Below, one piece after another: positions 1 to 9,436 of a stretch of DNA of 64,000 nt. Numbering within the stretch: the first letter of the stretch is position 1; every line of letters begins with the position of its first letter. The position numbers and the translations under genes are program-made. The stretch covers positions 1-64,000 of the forward strand of contig NZ_FKBS01000013.1 in assembly GCF_900078315.1 (NCBI RefSeq), in the 5' to 3' direction. Source of the DNA: Bordetella ansorpii (GTDB taxonomy: Bacteria; Pseudomonadota; Gammaproteobacteria; Burkholderiales; Burkholderiaceae_B). Under the pieces are notes generated by a model. That model was not told the DNA's origin, did no database searches, and saw only the letters and a list, made by a program, of their open reading frames with translations.

Positions 1-119
1 TTGCGTGGATTGACCACGCGGCGGCCCGCACGCCTAGCCTGCCGCCCGATTCCCCGGCTGTGCGAGGCTCCTTTTAGGGTTAACAGGCCCTAGCCGCCAC
101 CACGTTTTTGGGATCCGCC

Positions 120-1097
120 ATGCTGATACGCAAACCCGCCGATATCGTTCCCTCCGAGATCACCTCCGAAACCGTGTACCGGTCGCGCCGCCAGTGGATG
201 GCGCGGGCGGGCGCGATGGCCGCCGCGGCGGGCCTGGGCGCGGCGGGGCTGTCCTCCCGCGAGGCCTGGGCCGCCGACGACGCACAAGGCGCGCCGCTGC
301 CCGGCCGCGCCAATCCCGATTACGCGGTCATGGACAAGCAGACCTCGTTCAAGGACATCACCACCTACAACAATTACTACGAGTTCGGCCTGGACAAGTC
401 CGATCCGGCCGACTACGCGCACAAGCTGGTCACCCGGCCCTGGACCGTCAGCGTCGAGGGCGCCGTGGCCCGCCCGCGCACCTTCGGTATCGACGACCTG
501 CTCAAGCTCGCGCCCATGGAAGAGCGCATCTATCGCCTGCGCTGCGTCGAGGCCTGGTCCATGGTCATCCCGTGGGTGGGGTATTCGCTGTCCAGCCTGC
601 TCAAGCAGGTCGAACCCACCGGCAATGCCAAGTTTGTCGAGTTCGTCACGGTCGTGCAGCGCGACAACATGCCGGGCGTGCGCTCCGGCGTGCTGGACTG
701 GCCCTATGTCGAGGCCCTGCGGCTGGACGAGGCCATGCATCCGCTGACCATGCTGGTGTTCGGCCTGTATGGCCGCGTGCTGCCCAACCAGAACGGCGCG
801 CCGCTGCGCCTGGCCGTGCCGTGGAAATACGGTTTCAAGTCGGCGAAGTCGCTGGTGGCCATCCGCCTGGTCGAGAAACGGCCGACCAGTTCGTGGATGA
901 ACTCGGCGCCGCAGGAGTACGGCTTCTACGCCAACGTGAACCCCGAGGTCTCGCATCCGCGCTGGAGCCAGGCCACCGAACGCCGTATCGGCGAAGGCGG
1001 GTTCTTCGCACCCAAGCGCAAGACCGAGATGTTCAATGGCTACGGCACCCAGGTCGCGTCCCTGTACACGGGACTGGATCTGCGCGCCAATTACTGA
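120..1097 (+). CDS. msrP: Protein-methionine-sulfoxide reductase catalytic subunit MsrP
   Basis: Periplasmic molybdoenzyme that reduces methionine sulfoxide in envelope proteins, taking electrons from the membrane haem protein MsrQ. The 325-residue product begins with a Tat signal: S22-R-R-Q-W, then a hydrophobic alanine/glycine stretch to about residue 55. The sulfite-oxidase-type fold follows, and Cys142 in the [10 protein letters not shown] motif is the expected molybdenum ligand. I chose ATG 120; a TTG at 108 is in frame, but GGGA lies just upstream of the ATG. msrQ follows after 7 bp, as in E. coli. Assignment is firm. Confidence 0.96.
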   Translation: MLIRKPADIVPSEITSETVYRSRRQWMARAGAMAAAAGLGAAGLSSREAWAADDAQGAPLPGRANPDYAVMDKQTSFKDITTYNNYYEFGLDKSDPADYAHKLVTRPWTVSVEGAVARPRTFGIDDLLKLAPMEERIYRLRCVEAWSMVIPWVGYSLSSLLKQVEPTGNAKFVEFVTVVQRDNMPGVRSGVLDWPYVEALRLDEAMHPLTMLVFGLYGRVLPNQNGAPLRLAVPWKYGFKSAKSLVAIRLVEKRPTSSWMNSAPQEYGFYANVNPEVSHPRWSQATERRIGEGGFFAPKRKTEMFNGYGTQVASLYTGLDLRANY

Positions 1098-1104
1098 CGC
1101 CGCC

Positions 1105-1749
1105 ATGCGCGACTCCGCCAAGCCGGCCGCAGCCGCGGGCGCCCGTTGGGACGCCCGCGCGGTGGGCCGCGTCAAGCCGGTGCTGTTCGTCCTGGGGTTG
1201 CTGCCTTTCGCGCGCTGGTTCTGGCTGGGCCTGAACGACGGCCTGACCGCCAATCCGCTTGAATTCCTGACCCGTTCCTCCGGCACCTGGACGCTGGTGT
1301 GCCTGCTGGTCACTCTGGCCATCACGCCGTTGCGTCGGCTGTTGAACCAGCCCGCGCTGGTGCGGCTGCGGCGCATGTGCGGGCTGTTCGCGTTCTTCTA
1401 CGGTTTCCTGCATTTCCTGGCGTGGGTGTGGTGGGACCGTGGGCTGGATCCGGCCTACATGCTGCAGGACGTGGTCGAGCGGCCCTTCATCACCGTGGGG
1501 TTCGCGGCCTTCGTGCTGATGACGGCGCTGGCCGCCACGTCCACCCAGTGGGCCATGCGCAAGCTCGGCCGCCGCTGGCAACTGTTGCACCGGGCCATCT
1601 ACCTGATCGGCCTGCTGGCCATCCTGCACTATTGGTGGCACAAGGCCGGCAAGAACGATTTCGAGCAGCCGCTGATCTACGGCGCAGTGCTGGCCGTGCT
1701 GCTGGGATGGCGCGTGGTGGCGCGGTTGCGGCGGGACGGGGCGGGCTGA
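1105..1749 (+). CDS. msrQ: Haem-binding membrane subunit MsrQ
   Basis: Inner-membrane b-type cytochrome of the ferric-reductase-like family that passes electrons from the quinone pool or flavin to MsrP. The 214-residue protein has about five or six hydrophobic helices and histidines in membrane segments (FYGFLHFLAW, QLLHRAIYL, ILHYWWHK), which are the likely haem ligands. ATG 1105 lies 7 bp after the msrP stop, so the two genes are almost certainly one transcript. Length and motif order agree with the family. Confidence 0.95.
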   Translation: MRDSAKPAAAAGARWDARAVGRVKPVLFVLGLLPFARWFWLGLNDGLTANPLEFLTRSSGTWTLVCLLVTLAITPLRRLLNQPALVRLRRMCGLFAFFYGFLHFLAWVWWDRGLDPAYMLQDVVERPFITVGFAAFVLMTALAATSTQWAMRKLGRRWQLLHRAIYLIGLLAILHYWWHKAGKNDFEQPLIYGAVLAVLLGWRVVARLRRDGAG

Positions 1750-1771
1750 TAGTCCCCGGATCGCAAAGCCG

Positions 1772-2581
1772 CTACAGCATCGCCAGCATGATCGCCGCCG
1801 TCTCGACGTCCGGCGTGCCGTCGTGCACGGCCGGCCGGTAGTGCATCTGGAAGGCGGCCAGCACGTTGCGCGTGGGCTGCTCCAGGCGGCCGTCCTGCGG
1901 GCAGTCGTAGCCCAGGCGCTTCAACTGCTGCTGGAACCACAGCACGTCGGGCAGGGGTTGCGTCTGCAGGCGCGCCAGGTGCGCGGCCTTGCCGCCCTCG
2001 TCGTACCAGCGCCCGATGCCCGCCTGCGCCAGATCGTGCCACGGGAACAGCGGACCCGGATCCACCTTGCGCTGCGGCGCCACGTCGCTGTGGCCCACCA
2101 CGTTCTGGGGCTCGATGCCGTGGCGTTTCACGATGTCCTGCAGCAGCGCGATCAGCGACCGCACCTGGGCCGGGGCATAGGGTTGCCACTGGCGTCCGCC
2201 CGGGCCATCCGTCCAGCCGGCGTTGACGATCTCGATGCCGATCGAGGTGGCATTGATCGACGGCTGGCCATACCACCCGCTGGGGCCGGCGTGCCAGGCG
2301 TTGCGGTCTTCCGGCACCAGGCGGTAGATGTGCGGCCTGCTGTCGTCGGTGATGAGATAGTGCGAGCTGACGCCGCCCTGGGACAGCAGTTGCAGCGAGT
2401 GGTCGCGCGTGGTCGAGGTGTAGTGCAGCACCACGTGCCGCACGCGGCTGCCGTGGCTGACGGCCTGGATCGAGGTGTCGATGTCCAGGTCCGGCGGCGT
2501 GGGGGCTTGCGTGGCGCAGCCGGCCAGCAGCAGCAACGGCAGGCAGCACGGCAGCAGGGAATGACGGTGCGGCGTCGTCAT
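1772..2581 (-). CDS. amiD: N-acetylmuramoyl-L-alanine amidase lipoprotein, AmiD-like
   Basis: Predicted lipoprotein amidase that cleaves the amide bond between N-acetylmuramic acid and L-alanine in peptidoglycan or anhydro-muropeptides. The 269-residue product has a lipobox (LLLAGC, lipidated Cys22). An Amidase_2 domain spans about residues 45-190 with zinc-ligand candidates H53 (VVLHYTS) and the histidine of VVGHSDVAP. A peptidoglycan-binding domain occupies about 205-265. The signal peptide and C-terminal binding domain favour AmiD over cytosolic AmpD. It starts 3 bp after the stop of the upstream methylase gene, so the leftward trio is probably co-transcribed. Confidence 0.9.
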   Translation of the reverse strand: MTTPHRHSLLPCCLPLLLLAGCATQAPTPPDLDIDTSIQAVSHGSRVRHVVLHYTSTTRDHSLQLLSQGGVSSHYLITDDSRPHIYRLVPEDRNAWHAGPSGWYGQPSINATSIGIEIVNAGWTDGPGGRQWQPYAPAQVRSLIALLQDIVKRHGIEPQNVVGHSDVAPQRKVDPGPLFPWHDLAQAGIGRWYDEGGKAAHLARLQTQPLPDVLWFQQQLKRLGYDCPQDGRLEQPTRNVLAAFQMHYRPAVHDGTPDVETAAIMLAML

Positions 2582-2584
2582 CGA

Positions 2585-3358
2585 TCAGCGCGCCAGGAAC
2601 AGGAACAGCGTCGGCTTCTTGTCCAGGTCGGGGGCGGGATGGCGTTGCCATTCCGCGATGGTGCGCGTGCGCACCCATTCCTGATCGGTGGTCAGCGACC
2701 TTGCCACGCACAGGCGCGTGTCGGGACGCAACGCACCCAGCAACGCCTTGAACATCGCGGCGTTGCGGTAGGGCGTCTCGATCAGCATCTGCGTCTGGTT
2801 CTGCTTGGCGGAGTGCTGTTCCCAGCCTTTCAGCTGGCGGGTCCGCTCGGCCGGATCGACGGGCGCGTAGCCGTGGAACGCGAAGCGCTGACCATCCAGG
2901 CCGCTGGCCATCAGGCCCAGCAGCAGCGACGAAGGCCCCACCCACGGGCGCACGGCCAGGCCCTGGCGATGCGCTTCGGCCACTACCTTGGCGCCAGGAT
3001 CGGCCACGGCGGGGCAGCCAGCCTCCGAGACCAGTCCGATATCCTTGCCCTCGCGCAGCGGGGCCAGCCATTGCTTGATCTGTTCGGTCTTGGTATCGGG
3101 CGACAGCGCGTGGATGGTGATTTCCTGCAAGGGCCGCGCGGTGCCCATCAGCTTGAGGAAGGCGCGCGCGGTCTTGGCGTTCTCGGCAATGTAGAGATCC
3201 AGCCGGCCAGCCAGCGCGCGCACTTCGGCGGGCAGCCAGCGCTCGGGCGGGGCATCGCCCAGGCCGACGGGAATCAGGTGCAGGGCAGGGGGCTGGTGTG
3301 CGCTTGTTGCGCCGTCTTGAGCTGGCGCCAGGGCGTTGTCTTGGGGCGCGGCGCTCAT
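2585..3358 (-). CDS. SAM-dependent methyltransferase, tetrapyrrole-methylase fold (RsmI-like)
   Basis: A 257-residue cytosolic protein of the tetrapyrrole methylase superfamily, the fold used by the 16S rRNA methyltransferase RsmI. The segment GLVSEAGCPAVADPG (about residues 110-125) corresponds to the RsmI motif around the SAM site but is not canonical. Motifs IETPYRN and VARSLT are also RsmI-like. It overlaps the end of the upstream maf gene by 4 bp (ATGA), showing translational coupling. True RsmI is usually longer, so this is probably the shorter RsmI-like paralogue. The exact substrate cannot be read from sequence. Confidence 0.85.
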   Translation of the reverse strand: MSAAPQDNALAPAQDGATSAHQPPALHLIPVGLGDAPPERWLPAEVRALAGRLDLYIAENAKTARAFLKLMGTARPLQEITIHALSPDTKTEQIKQWLAPLREGKDIGLVSEAGCPAVADPGAKVVAEAHRQGLAVRPWVGPSSLLLGLMASGLDGQRFAFHGYAPVDPAERTRQLKGWEQHSAKQNQTQMLIETPYRNAAMFKALLGALRPDTRLCVARSLTTDQEWVRTRTIAEWQRHPAPDLDKKPTLFLFLAR

Positions 3359-3951
3359 GCTTTGTCTCCTTCCAGCAACGGATCGATGCCGAACGCCAGC
3401 AGCATCCGGGTCAGGGCGATCAGGGGCAGGCCGATGATGGCGGTGGGGTCGTCGCTTTCAATGGCTTCCATCAATGCGATGCCCAGGCTTTCGGCCTTGG
3501 CGCTGCCCGCGGTATCGTACGGCTGCTCGGTGCGCAGGTAGGTGTCGATCGCCGCCGGCGACAGCGTGCGGAAACGGCAGCGGGTGATCACGTCTTCGCG
3601 CAGGACGCGGCTGCCATCGGTCAGCGCCAGCGCGCTGTGGAACTCGACGGCGCGGCCCGACAGGCTTTCCAGCTGCGCGCGGGCGCGCTCGAAATCGCCG
3701 GGCTTGCCGATCGGCGTGCCGTCCATGGTGGCCACCTGGTCCGAGCCGATCACCAGCGCGCCGGGGTGGCGCGCTGCCACGGCCTGGGCCTTTTCCACCG
3801 ACAGGCGCAGCGCCAGGCCGGTCGGCGTCTCGCCTGGGCGGGGGGTCTCGTCGATGTCGGGCGAAATGGCCGTGAAGGGCAGGCGCAGGCGCGACAGCAG
3901 TTCGCGGCGGTACGGCGAACTGGACGCCAGGATCAGGCTCGGAATAGGCAT
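3355..3951 (-). CDS. yceF: Maf-family nucleotide pyrophosphatase, YceF type
   Basis: Maf/YceF house-cleaning enzyme that hydrolyses modified nucleoside triphosphates; the YceF subgroup prefers 7-methyl-GTP. The 198-residue protein has the substrate-binding motif SSSPYRREL (about residues 10-18), E51 to K54 (SVEK) and the catalytic aspartate D71 in VIGSDQVA. SSSPYRRELL is the YceF-type signature, whereas YhdE-type Maf has a different pattern. It is divergent from the yceD-rpmF-plsX operon, an arrangement conserved in proteobacteria. It is the first gene of the leftward maf, methylase, amiD set. Confidence 0.93.
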   Translation of the reverse strand: MPIPSLILASSSPYRRELLSRLRLPFTAISPDIDETPRPGETPTGLALRLSVEKAQAVAARHPGALVIGSDQVATMDGTPIGKPGDFERARAQLESLSGRAVEFHSALALTDGSRVLREDVITRCRFRTLSPAAIDTYLRTEQPYDTAGSAKAESLGIALMEAIESDDPTAIIGLPLIALTRMLLAFGIDPLLEGDKA

Positions 3952-3961
3952 GCGGTGATAA

Positions 3962-3991
3962 TTGACGTTGATGCGTAAGTCACAGTATTAT
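3962..3991 (+). promoter_or_regulatory. Sigma-70 promoter for yceD-rpmF-plsX-fab
   Basis: TTGACG at 3962-3967 and TATTAT at 3986-3991 with an 18-bp spacer. This is the best -35/-10 pair in the maf/yceD divergent gap. Transcription would start near 3998 and leave a leader of about 130 nt before yceD. Both boxes are visible; activity is inferred. Confidence 0.65.
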
Positions 3992-4126
3992 CTAACGTTT
4001 TGCGACGTTTTCGCTTTGTGTCCTTGCGCCGCTGGGCGCCGGCAGGGGCCGGCAGAGTGGGGCCGGTAGCGGGACGTTTGTGTGGCTGTGGGCTGCAGTG
4101 ATCTGAACAGGACAGGGAGACCAGGA

Positions 4127-4708
4127 ATGAAAGACGATTTCGATCCCCGTCGTGTCGATGTCTATGCCCTGGCCAGCCAAGGTAAAGCATTGCAGGGTAG
4201 CATTGCGCTGGTGCGCCTGTCGCGCCTGGTGGATGGGCTGCCCGAGCAGGCGACGGGTGAAGCCGGCCTGGCGCACTGGGAAGTACAGGGCGCGACCGGC
4301 CTGGGCACCGCCAGGACTGGCGTGGTCTCCGGCCAGCCGCTGCTGCATCTGCAGGTGCGGGCCGGCCTGGTGCTGGAGTGCCAGCGCTGTGGCGCGCCCT
4401 TCACGCACCCGGTGGATGCGCAATGCACGCTGCAGTTGGTCGAATCCGAGGATGACCTGGATGACGAGCTGGGCGCCCCGCAAGAAGACGATGAGAATTT
4501 TGCCGAGGACTATCCCGACAAGGTGGTGGGTTCGCGGCATTTCGACCTGTTGGCCCAGGTCGAGGACGAGCTGATTTTGAACGTCCCTTATGTGCCCAGG
4601 CATGATGTGTGCCCGGGACAGGCCGGAGCCGGCGACGCTTCGCAAGAGCCCGCCATCGAGCGCCCTTCACCGTTCGCGGTGCTCGAGCAGCTCAAGCGTA
4701 AATCGTAG
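4127..4708 (+). CDS. yceD: YceD/DUF177 large-ribosomal-RNA accumulation protein
   Basis: DUF177 protein needed for normal 23S rRNA accumulation in bacteria and plastids; almost always encoded just upstream of rpmF. The 193-residue protein carries the family CxxC pair (C85 and C88 in LECQRCGAP) followed by an acidic stretch (about residues 112-135). Start ATG 4127 has a GGGAGACCAGGA ribosome-binding region. The gap to rpmF is 57 bp and keeps the conserved order yceD-rpmF-plsX-fabH-fabD-fabG-acpP-fabF. Confidence 0.92.
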   Translation: MKDDFDPRRVDVYALASQGKALQGSIALVRLSRLVDGLPEQATGEAGLAHWEVQGATGLGTARTGVVSGQPLLHLQVRAGLVLECQRCGAPFTHPVDAQCTLQLVESEDDLDDELGAPQEDDENFAEDYPDKVVGSRHFDLLAQVEDELILNVPYVPRHDVCPGQAGAGDASQEPAIERPSPFAVLEQLKRKS

Positions 4709-4765
4709 CGTTAGATCAACATCGGGCCGCATCGCGTACAATGCGCCCCGTTTCTAGGAGTCATC

Positions 4766-4948
4766 ATGGCTGTTCAACAAAACAAGAAGTCCCCGTCCAA
4801 GCGCGGCATGCACCGCTCGCACGATTTCCTGGTCAATCCCCCGACCGCCATCGAGCCGAACACGGGCGAAACGCACCTGCGTCACCACATCAGCCCCAAC
4901 GGCTTCTACCGCGGCCGCAAGGTTCTGAAGACCAAGGCTGACGAATAA
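4766..4948 (+). CDS. rpmF: 50S ribosomal protein L32
   Basis: Sixty-residue basic ribosomal protein of the large subunit. The N-terminus [19 protein letters not shown] is the L32 signature. Like the E. coli protein it lacks the four zinc cysteines of the C+ paralogue. AGGAG lies 6 bp before the ATG. It sits between yceD and plsX in the conserved order that links ribosome assembly with lipid synthesis. Confidence 0.98.
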   Translation: MAVQQNKKSPSKRGMHRSHDFLVNPPTAIEPNTGETHLRHHISPNGFYRGRKVLKTKADE

Positions 4949-4999
4949 GCCCTGGACGCGTTCGCCCTCCGCCCGCTGCCGAGTGCTGACCTCTCACCC

Positions 5000-6055
5000 G
5001 TGATACGCATCGCCATAGACTGCATGGGCGGCGACGCCGGCTTGCCCGTCACCATCCCGGCAGCGGTCGAATTCGCTCAGCAGTTTCCGGATACCCGGTT
5101 GCTGCTGGTGGGCTTGCCCGATGCCATCGATGCTGCGCTGGCGCAGCATCGCAACGCCCCACGCGAACGCCTGGAAATCGTGCCTGCCTCCGAGGTCGTC
5201 GAAATGGACGATCCGGTCGAGATCGCCTTGCGCCGCAAGCGCGACTCGTCCATGCGCCTGGCCGCCCAGGCGGTCAAGGACGGGCGGGCCGATGCCTGCA
5301 TCTCCGCGGGCAACACCGGCGCCTGGATGGCGATCTCGCGCTACGTGCTCAAGACGCTGGACGGCATCGATCGTCCGGCGATCGCCACGTCGATCCCCAA
5401 CCAGACGGGCCGTGCCACCACGATGCTCGACCTGGGGGCCAACGTCGACTGTACCGCCGAGCACCTGCTGCAGTTCGCCATCATGGGGACCGCGCTGGCG
5501 CAGACGCTGGACCACCGCGAGAATCCCTCGGTGGGCCTGCTCAACATCGGCGAAGAGGTCATCAAGGGCAACGAGGTCGTCAAAGAGGCGGCTGAATTGC
5601 TGCGCGCCAGTCCGTTGAACTTCTACGGCAACGTCGAAGGCAACGACATCTTCAAGGGCAGCGTCGACGTCGTGGTCTGTGACGGCTTCGTCGGCAACGT
5701 GGTCCTGAAATCGGTCGAAGGCCTCGCGAAGATGCTGTCCAGCGTCATCCGCGAAGAATTCAAGCGCAATTTCATCACGCTGCTGGCCGGCGTCTTCGCC
5801 ACGCCGGTGCTCAACCGGCTGCGCCAGCGTGTCGATAACCGGCGCTACAACGGCGCCGCGCTGCTCGGCCTGCGCGGCGTCGTCATCAAGAGCCATGGCT
5901 CCGCGGACGTGTATGCATACGGCTTTGCCCTGCAGCGCGCACGCGAGGCCGTGGCAAGTAAACTGCTGGAACGCACGGCACGCGCCGTGGCTCAGATAAC
6001 CATGCGCGTTCAATCGGGCGAGGGTGCGCCCGGCGCGGCAGGGGGCACCGCCTGA
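5000..6055 (+). CDS. plsX: Phosphate acyltransferase PlsX
   Basis: Makes acyl-phosphate from acyl-ACP, the first step of phospholipid synthesis with PlsY. The 351-residue product begins at a GTG codon ([13 protein letters not shown] follows). It contains [11 protein letters not shown] (about residues 93-103) and the FVGNVVLKS segment typical of PlsX. The start is 51 bp after rpmF. Its TGA overlaps the A of the fabH start codon, indicating coupled translation. Confidence 0.97.
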   Translation: MIRIAIDCMGGDAGLPVTIPAAVEFAQQFPDTRLLLVGLPDAIDAALAQHRNAPRERLEIVPASEVVEMDDPVEIALRRKRDSSMRLAAQAVKDGRADACISAGNTGAWMAISRYVLKTLDGIDRPAIATSIPNQTGRATTMLDLGANVDCTAEHLLQFAIMGTALAQTLDHRENPSVGLLNIGEEVIKGNEVVKEAAELLRASPLNFYGNVEGNDIFKGSVDVVVCDGFVGNVVLKSVEGLAKMLSSVIREEFKRNFITLLAGVFATPVLNRLRQRVDNRRYNGAALLGLRGVVIKSHGSADVYAYGFALQRAREAVASKLLERTARAVAQITMRVQSGEGAPGAAGGTA

Positions 6056-7041
6056 TGAGTATTCCCATGACGTATTCCGCCATTGCCGGCTCGGGCGGCT
6101 ATCTGCCCGAGCGCGTGGTGTCCAACGACGAGTTGGCGGCCGAACTGGCCACGCGCGACATCGCCACCTCCGATCAGTGGATCGTCGAGCGCACCGGCAT
6201 CCGCCAGCGCCACCTGGCCGAGCGCGGCGTCACCACCAGCGTGCTGGCCACCGAGGCCGCGCGCCTGGCCCTGCGGGACGCCGGCGTCGAGGCCTCCGAG
6301 GTCGACCTGATCATCGTCGCCACCTCGACGCCCGATTTCGTCTTTCCCAGCACCGCCTGCCTGGTGCAGGCCAACCTGGGCGCCGCCGGTTCCGCCGCAT
6401 TCGACGTCCAGGCGGTGTGCAGCGGCTTCGTCTATGCCCTGACCACGGCCGACAGCTTCATCCGCGCCGGCCGCGCGCGCTGCGCGCTGGTCATCGGCGC
6501 CGAAGTCTTCTCGCGCATCCTCGACTGGAACGACCGCAGCACCTGCGTGCTGTTCGGCGACGGCGCCGGCGCCGTGGTGCTGAAGGCCTCGTCCGAGCCC
6601 GGCATCCTGTCCGCGCAACTGCATGCCGATGGCAGCCTGACCAAGATCCTGTGCGCCGCGGGCAACGTGGCCTATGGCGACGTCACCGGCGATCCCTTCC
6701 TGCGCATGGACGGCCAGGCCGTCTTCAAGCAGGCCGTCACGGTGCTCGACCGCTCGGCGCGCGCCGTGTGCGCCGAGGCCGGCGTCGACGTGCAGGATAT
6801 CGATTGGCTGGTGCCGCATCAGGCCAACGTGCGCATCCTCAACTTCCTGGCGCGCAAGCTCGACATGCCCGCCGACAAGGTGGTCGTCACGGTCGACCGT
6901 CATGCCAACACTTCCGCCGCCAGCGTGCCGCTGGCCCTGGATGCCGCGCGCCGCGACGGTCGCGTCAAGCCCGGCGAACTCGTGCTGATGCAGGGCGTGG
7001 GCGGCGGTTTCACCTGGGGATCGGTGCTGGCGCGCATGTAG
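6055..7041 (+). CDS. fabH: Beta-ketoacyl-ACP synthase III
   Basis: Condenses acetyl-CoA with malonyl-ACP to start fatty acid chains. The 328-residue thiolase-fold enzyme has the complete Cys-His-Asn triad: C122 ([10 protein letters not shown]), H255 (VPHQANVRI) and N285 (RHANTSAAS). The usual glycine-rich C-terminus ([10 protein letters not shown]) is intact. The start overlaps the plsX stop by one base. A downstream ATG at 6067 (MTYSAIAGS) is an alternative that aligns well with family N-termini. Confidence 0.97.
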   Translation: MSIPMTYSAIAGSGGYLPERVVSNDELAAELATRDIATSDQWIVERTGIRQRHLAERGVTTSVLATEAARLALRDAGVEASEVDLIIVATSTPDFVFPSTACLVQANLGAAGSAAFDVQAVCSGFVYALTTADSFIRAGRARCALVIGAEVFSRILDWNDRSTCVLFGDGAGAVVLKASSEPGILSAQLHADGSLTKILCAAGNVAYGDVTGDPFLRMDGQAVFKQAVTVLDRSARAVCAEAGVDVQDIDWLVPHQANVRILNFLARKLDMPADKVVVTVDRHANTSAASVPLALDAARRDGRVKPGELVLMQGVGGGFTWGSVLARM

Positions 7042-7117
7042 CGCGCCCGCCGTGCCGTGCGGCCCGAATGGACCGCGCGGCCCCGCCAGTACCAGAACGC
7101 AATCGTTATCGATCCAT

Positions 7118-8053
7118 ATGAAAATCGCGTTTGTTTTTCCCGGACAGGGTTCCCAATCGGTCGGCATGCTCGATGCCTGGGCCGGTAATGCCGCGGTGGC
7201 CGACGTGGTCGCCCGCGCGGGCGCCGCGCTCGGCCAGGATCTGGCCGCGCTGATCGCGCAGGGTCCGGCCGAACAGCTCAACCTCACCACTAATACCCAG
7301 CCCGCCATGCTGACCGCTGGCGTGGCGTGCTTCGAGGCCTGGCGCGCCGCTGGCGGCCGCATGCCCGACATCGTGGCGGGCCACAGCCTGGGTGAGTACG
7401 CCGCGCTGACCGCCGCTGGCGCGCTGGCGCTGGAAGACGCCGTGCGCCTGGTGCGCATCCGCGCCGACGCCATGCAGACCGCCGTGCCCGTGGGCACCGG
7501 CGCCATGGCCGCCATCCTGGGCCTGGACGACGACGCCGTGCGCGCCGCCTGCGCCCAGTCGGCGCAAGGCGAGGTCGTCGAGGCCGTCAATTTCAACGCG
7601 CCCGCGCAGGTCGTCATCGCCGGGCACAAGGCCGCGGTCGAGCGTGCCTGCGAGGCAGCAAAGGCTGCCGGCGCCAAGCGCGCGCTGCTGCTGCAGGTCT
7701 CCGCGCCGTTCCACTCCAGCCTGCTCAAGCCGGCCGCCGAGGTGCTGGCCGGCGCCTTGGCCCAAGCCGCGCTGCAGGCGCCTGCCGTGCCCGTGCTGAA
7801 CAACGTCGACGTGGCGCAGCCCGCCGAGCCCGCCGCCATCCGCGATGCGCTGGTGCGCCAGGCATGGAATCCTGTACGCTGGGTCGAAACGCTGCGCGCG
7901 ATGAAGCAGCAGGGCGTCACGCACGTCATCGAATGCGGTCCCGGCAAGGTGCTGGCAGGCCTGACCAAGCGTATCGATTCCGACCTGGTCGGCATGTCGA
8001 TCACCGATCCCGCCTCCCTCGAAGCCGCGCTGGCGGCCGTCAATGGAAACTGA
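7118..8053 (+). CDS. fabD: Malonyl-CoA:ACP transacylase
   Basis: Transfers malonyl groups from CoA to ACP for chain elongation. The 311-residue protein starts MKIAFVFPGQGSQ. It has the nucleophile motif GHSLG (S90) and catalytic H199 (SAPFHSS). The C-terminal GPGKVLAGL motif is present. It starts 76 bp after fabH. Its last codons contain an alternative upstream ATG (8043) for fabG, so the two genes are effectively fused in translation. Confidence 0.97.
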   Translation: MKIAFVFPGQGSQSVGMLDAWAGNAAVADVVARAGAALGQDLAALIAQGPAEQLNLTTNTQPAMLTAGVACFEAWRAAGGRMPDIVAGHSLGEYAALTAAGALALEDAVRLVRIRADAMQTAVPVGTGAMAAILGLDDDAVRAACAQSAQGEVVEAVNFNAPAQVVIAGHKAAVERACEAAKAAGAKRALLLQVSAPFHSSLLKPAAEVLAGALAQAALQAPAVPVLNNVDVAQPAEPAAIRDALVRQAWNPVRWVETLRAMKQQGVTHVIECGPGKVLAGLTKRIDSDLVGMSITDPASLEAALAAVNGN

Positions 8054-8054
8054 A

Positions 8055-8807
8055 ATGTCTACCGTTGCTAACGAACTGCAAGGCAAGATCGCGCTGGTCA
8101 CCGGCGCTACCCGCGGCATCGGCCGCGCCATCGCCCAGGAACTGGCGGCGCGCGGCGCCACGGTGGTCGGCACGGCAACGTCCGAGTCCGGCGCGCAGGC
8201 CATCACCGAAGCCCTGGCTGCCCAGGGCGGCCGCGGCGTGGTGCTCGACGTGACCGACGCGCAGGCCTGCGAGGCCCTGATCGACGCCTTGGGCAAGGAA
8301 GGCGGCGGTCCGCACATCCTGGTCAACAACGCGGGCATCACGCGCGATACGCTGGCCATGCGCATGAAGGACGACGACTGGTCGGCCGTCATCGACACCA
8401 ACCTGGCCGCCGTGTTCCGCCTGTCGCGCGCGGTGCTGCGCGGCATGATGAAGGCGCGTTCCGGCCGTATCATCAACGTCACCTCGGTCGTGGGCGCCAG
8501 CGGCAACGCGGGCCAGGCCAATTACGCGGCCGCCAAGGCCGGTGTGGCGGGCATGGCGCGCGCCCTGGCGCGCGAGCTGGGCAGCCGCAACATCACCGTG
8601 AACTGCGTGGCTCCCGGCTTCATCGACACCGACATGACGCGCAGCCTGGGCGAGAACCAGACGGCCGCGCTGCTGCAGCAAATTCCCCTGGGCCGCCTCG
8701 GCGCGCCCGAAGACATCGCGCATGCGGTGGCCTTCCTGGCCGGTCCGCAGGCGGGTTACATTACCGGTACGACCCTGCACGTTAACGGCGGGATGTACAT
8801 GCAATAA
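8055..8807 (+). CDS. fabG: 3-oxoacyl-ACP reductase
   Basis: NADPH-dependent short-chain dehydrogenase that reduces beta-ketoacyl-ACP. The 250-residue form starting at ATG 8055 ([17 protein letters not shown]) has TGATRGIG (residues 16-23), the NNAG motif, and the catalytic set S144, Y157 and K161. ATG 8043, four codons earlier and inside fabD, is an alternative. The N-terminus from 8055 matches the usual FabG length better. A modest hairpin at 8814-8846 follows. Confidence 0.97.
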
Positions 8808-8813
8808 CGCACG

Positions 8814-8848
8814 AACGCGCGTGTAGCCATCCGGTTCGCGCGCGTTTC
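8814..8848 (+). terminator. Possible terminator after fabG
   Basis: Eight-base arms AACGCGCG (8814-8821) and CGCGCGTT (8839-8846) with a 17-nt loop, followed by only a short T-poor tail. It would separate fabG from acpP, which has its own promoter. Weak to moderate. Confidence 0.4.
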
Positions 8849-8926
8849 ATTGAGGCGCCGCGCGCGGGGCCGTGTCAACATCACGGTCTGCTTTTGAAAG
8901 TGCGCGGTTTTTGTCACGGCCAACGC

Positions 8927-8953
8927 TTGCATTGCTCAACGCTTGGCTATAAT
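8927..8953 (+). promoter_or_regulatory. acpP promoter
   Basis: A perfect TATAAT at 8948-8953, with TTGCAT at 8927-8932 upstream at a short 15-bp spacing. It lies 31 bp before the acpP start codon. A dedicated promoter suits the very high expression needed for acyl carrier protein. Confidence 0.6.
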
Positions 8954-8983
8954 TCGCGGGATTTTTCCCATTTGGAGATCTGC

Positions 8984-9223
8984 ATGGAAAGCATCGAACA
9001 GCGCGTCAAGAAGATCGTCGCTGAACAACTTGGCGTGAACGAAGCCGAGATCAAGAACGAGTCCTCCTTCCTTGACGACCTCGGTGCCGATTCGCTCGAC
9101 ATGGTCGAACTGGTCATGGCGCTCGAAGACGAATTCGAGACCGAGATCCCCGACGAAGAGGCCGAGAAGATCACGACCGTGCAACAGGCGATTGACTACA
9201 TCAACTCGCACGGCAAGCAGTAA
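8984..9223 (+). CDS. acpP: Acyl carrier protein
   Basis: Carrier of growing acyl chains as 4'-phosphopantetheine thioesters. The 79-residue acidic protein has the DSL attachment motif with S37 ([10 protein letters not shown]). TTGGAGATCTGC gives a good ribosome-binding site before ATG 8984. A small AAGCCC/GGGCTT hairpin (9231-9245) follows the stop and may partly attenuate read-through to fabF. The length is exactly that of the family. Confidence 0.99.
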
Positions 9224-9436
9224 GCCCGGTAAGCCCTCGGGGCTTGCTCGCATTTGGCTTGCATCTATTTTTCCCGCGCGCAGGGCGCAGTCCCCGCGCT
9301 GCAGGGAATCGGGGCGGTTTCAGGAGTCGCCGCGCGGCGCGAACACGCAAGGGTTTTCCGGCCTTTGCGCAACGTTTTCCTCGTGTGCGGCGCATCCCGA
9401 AAACCGCCTTTGTTTTGTCTGTAATAGGAGTCATCC

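Noticed and set aside
1-119. Possible feature before msrP.
   Set aside because: Only 119 bp at the window edge; no convincing promoter, terminator or gene end could be supported.
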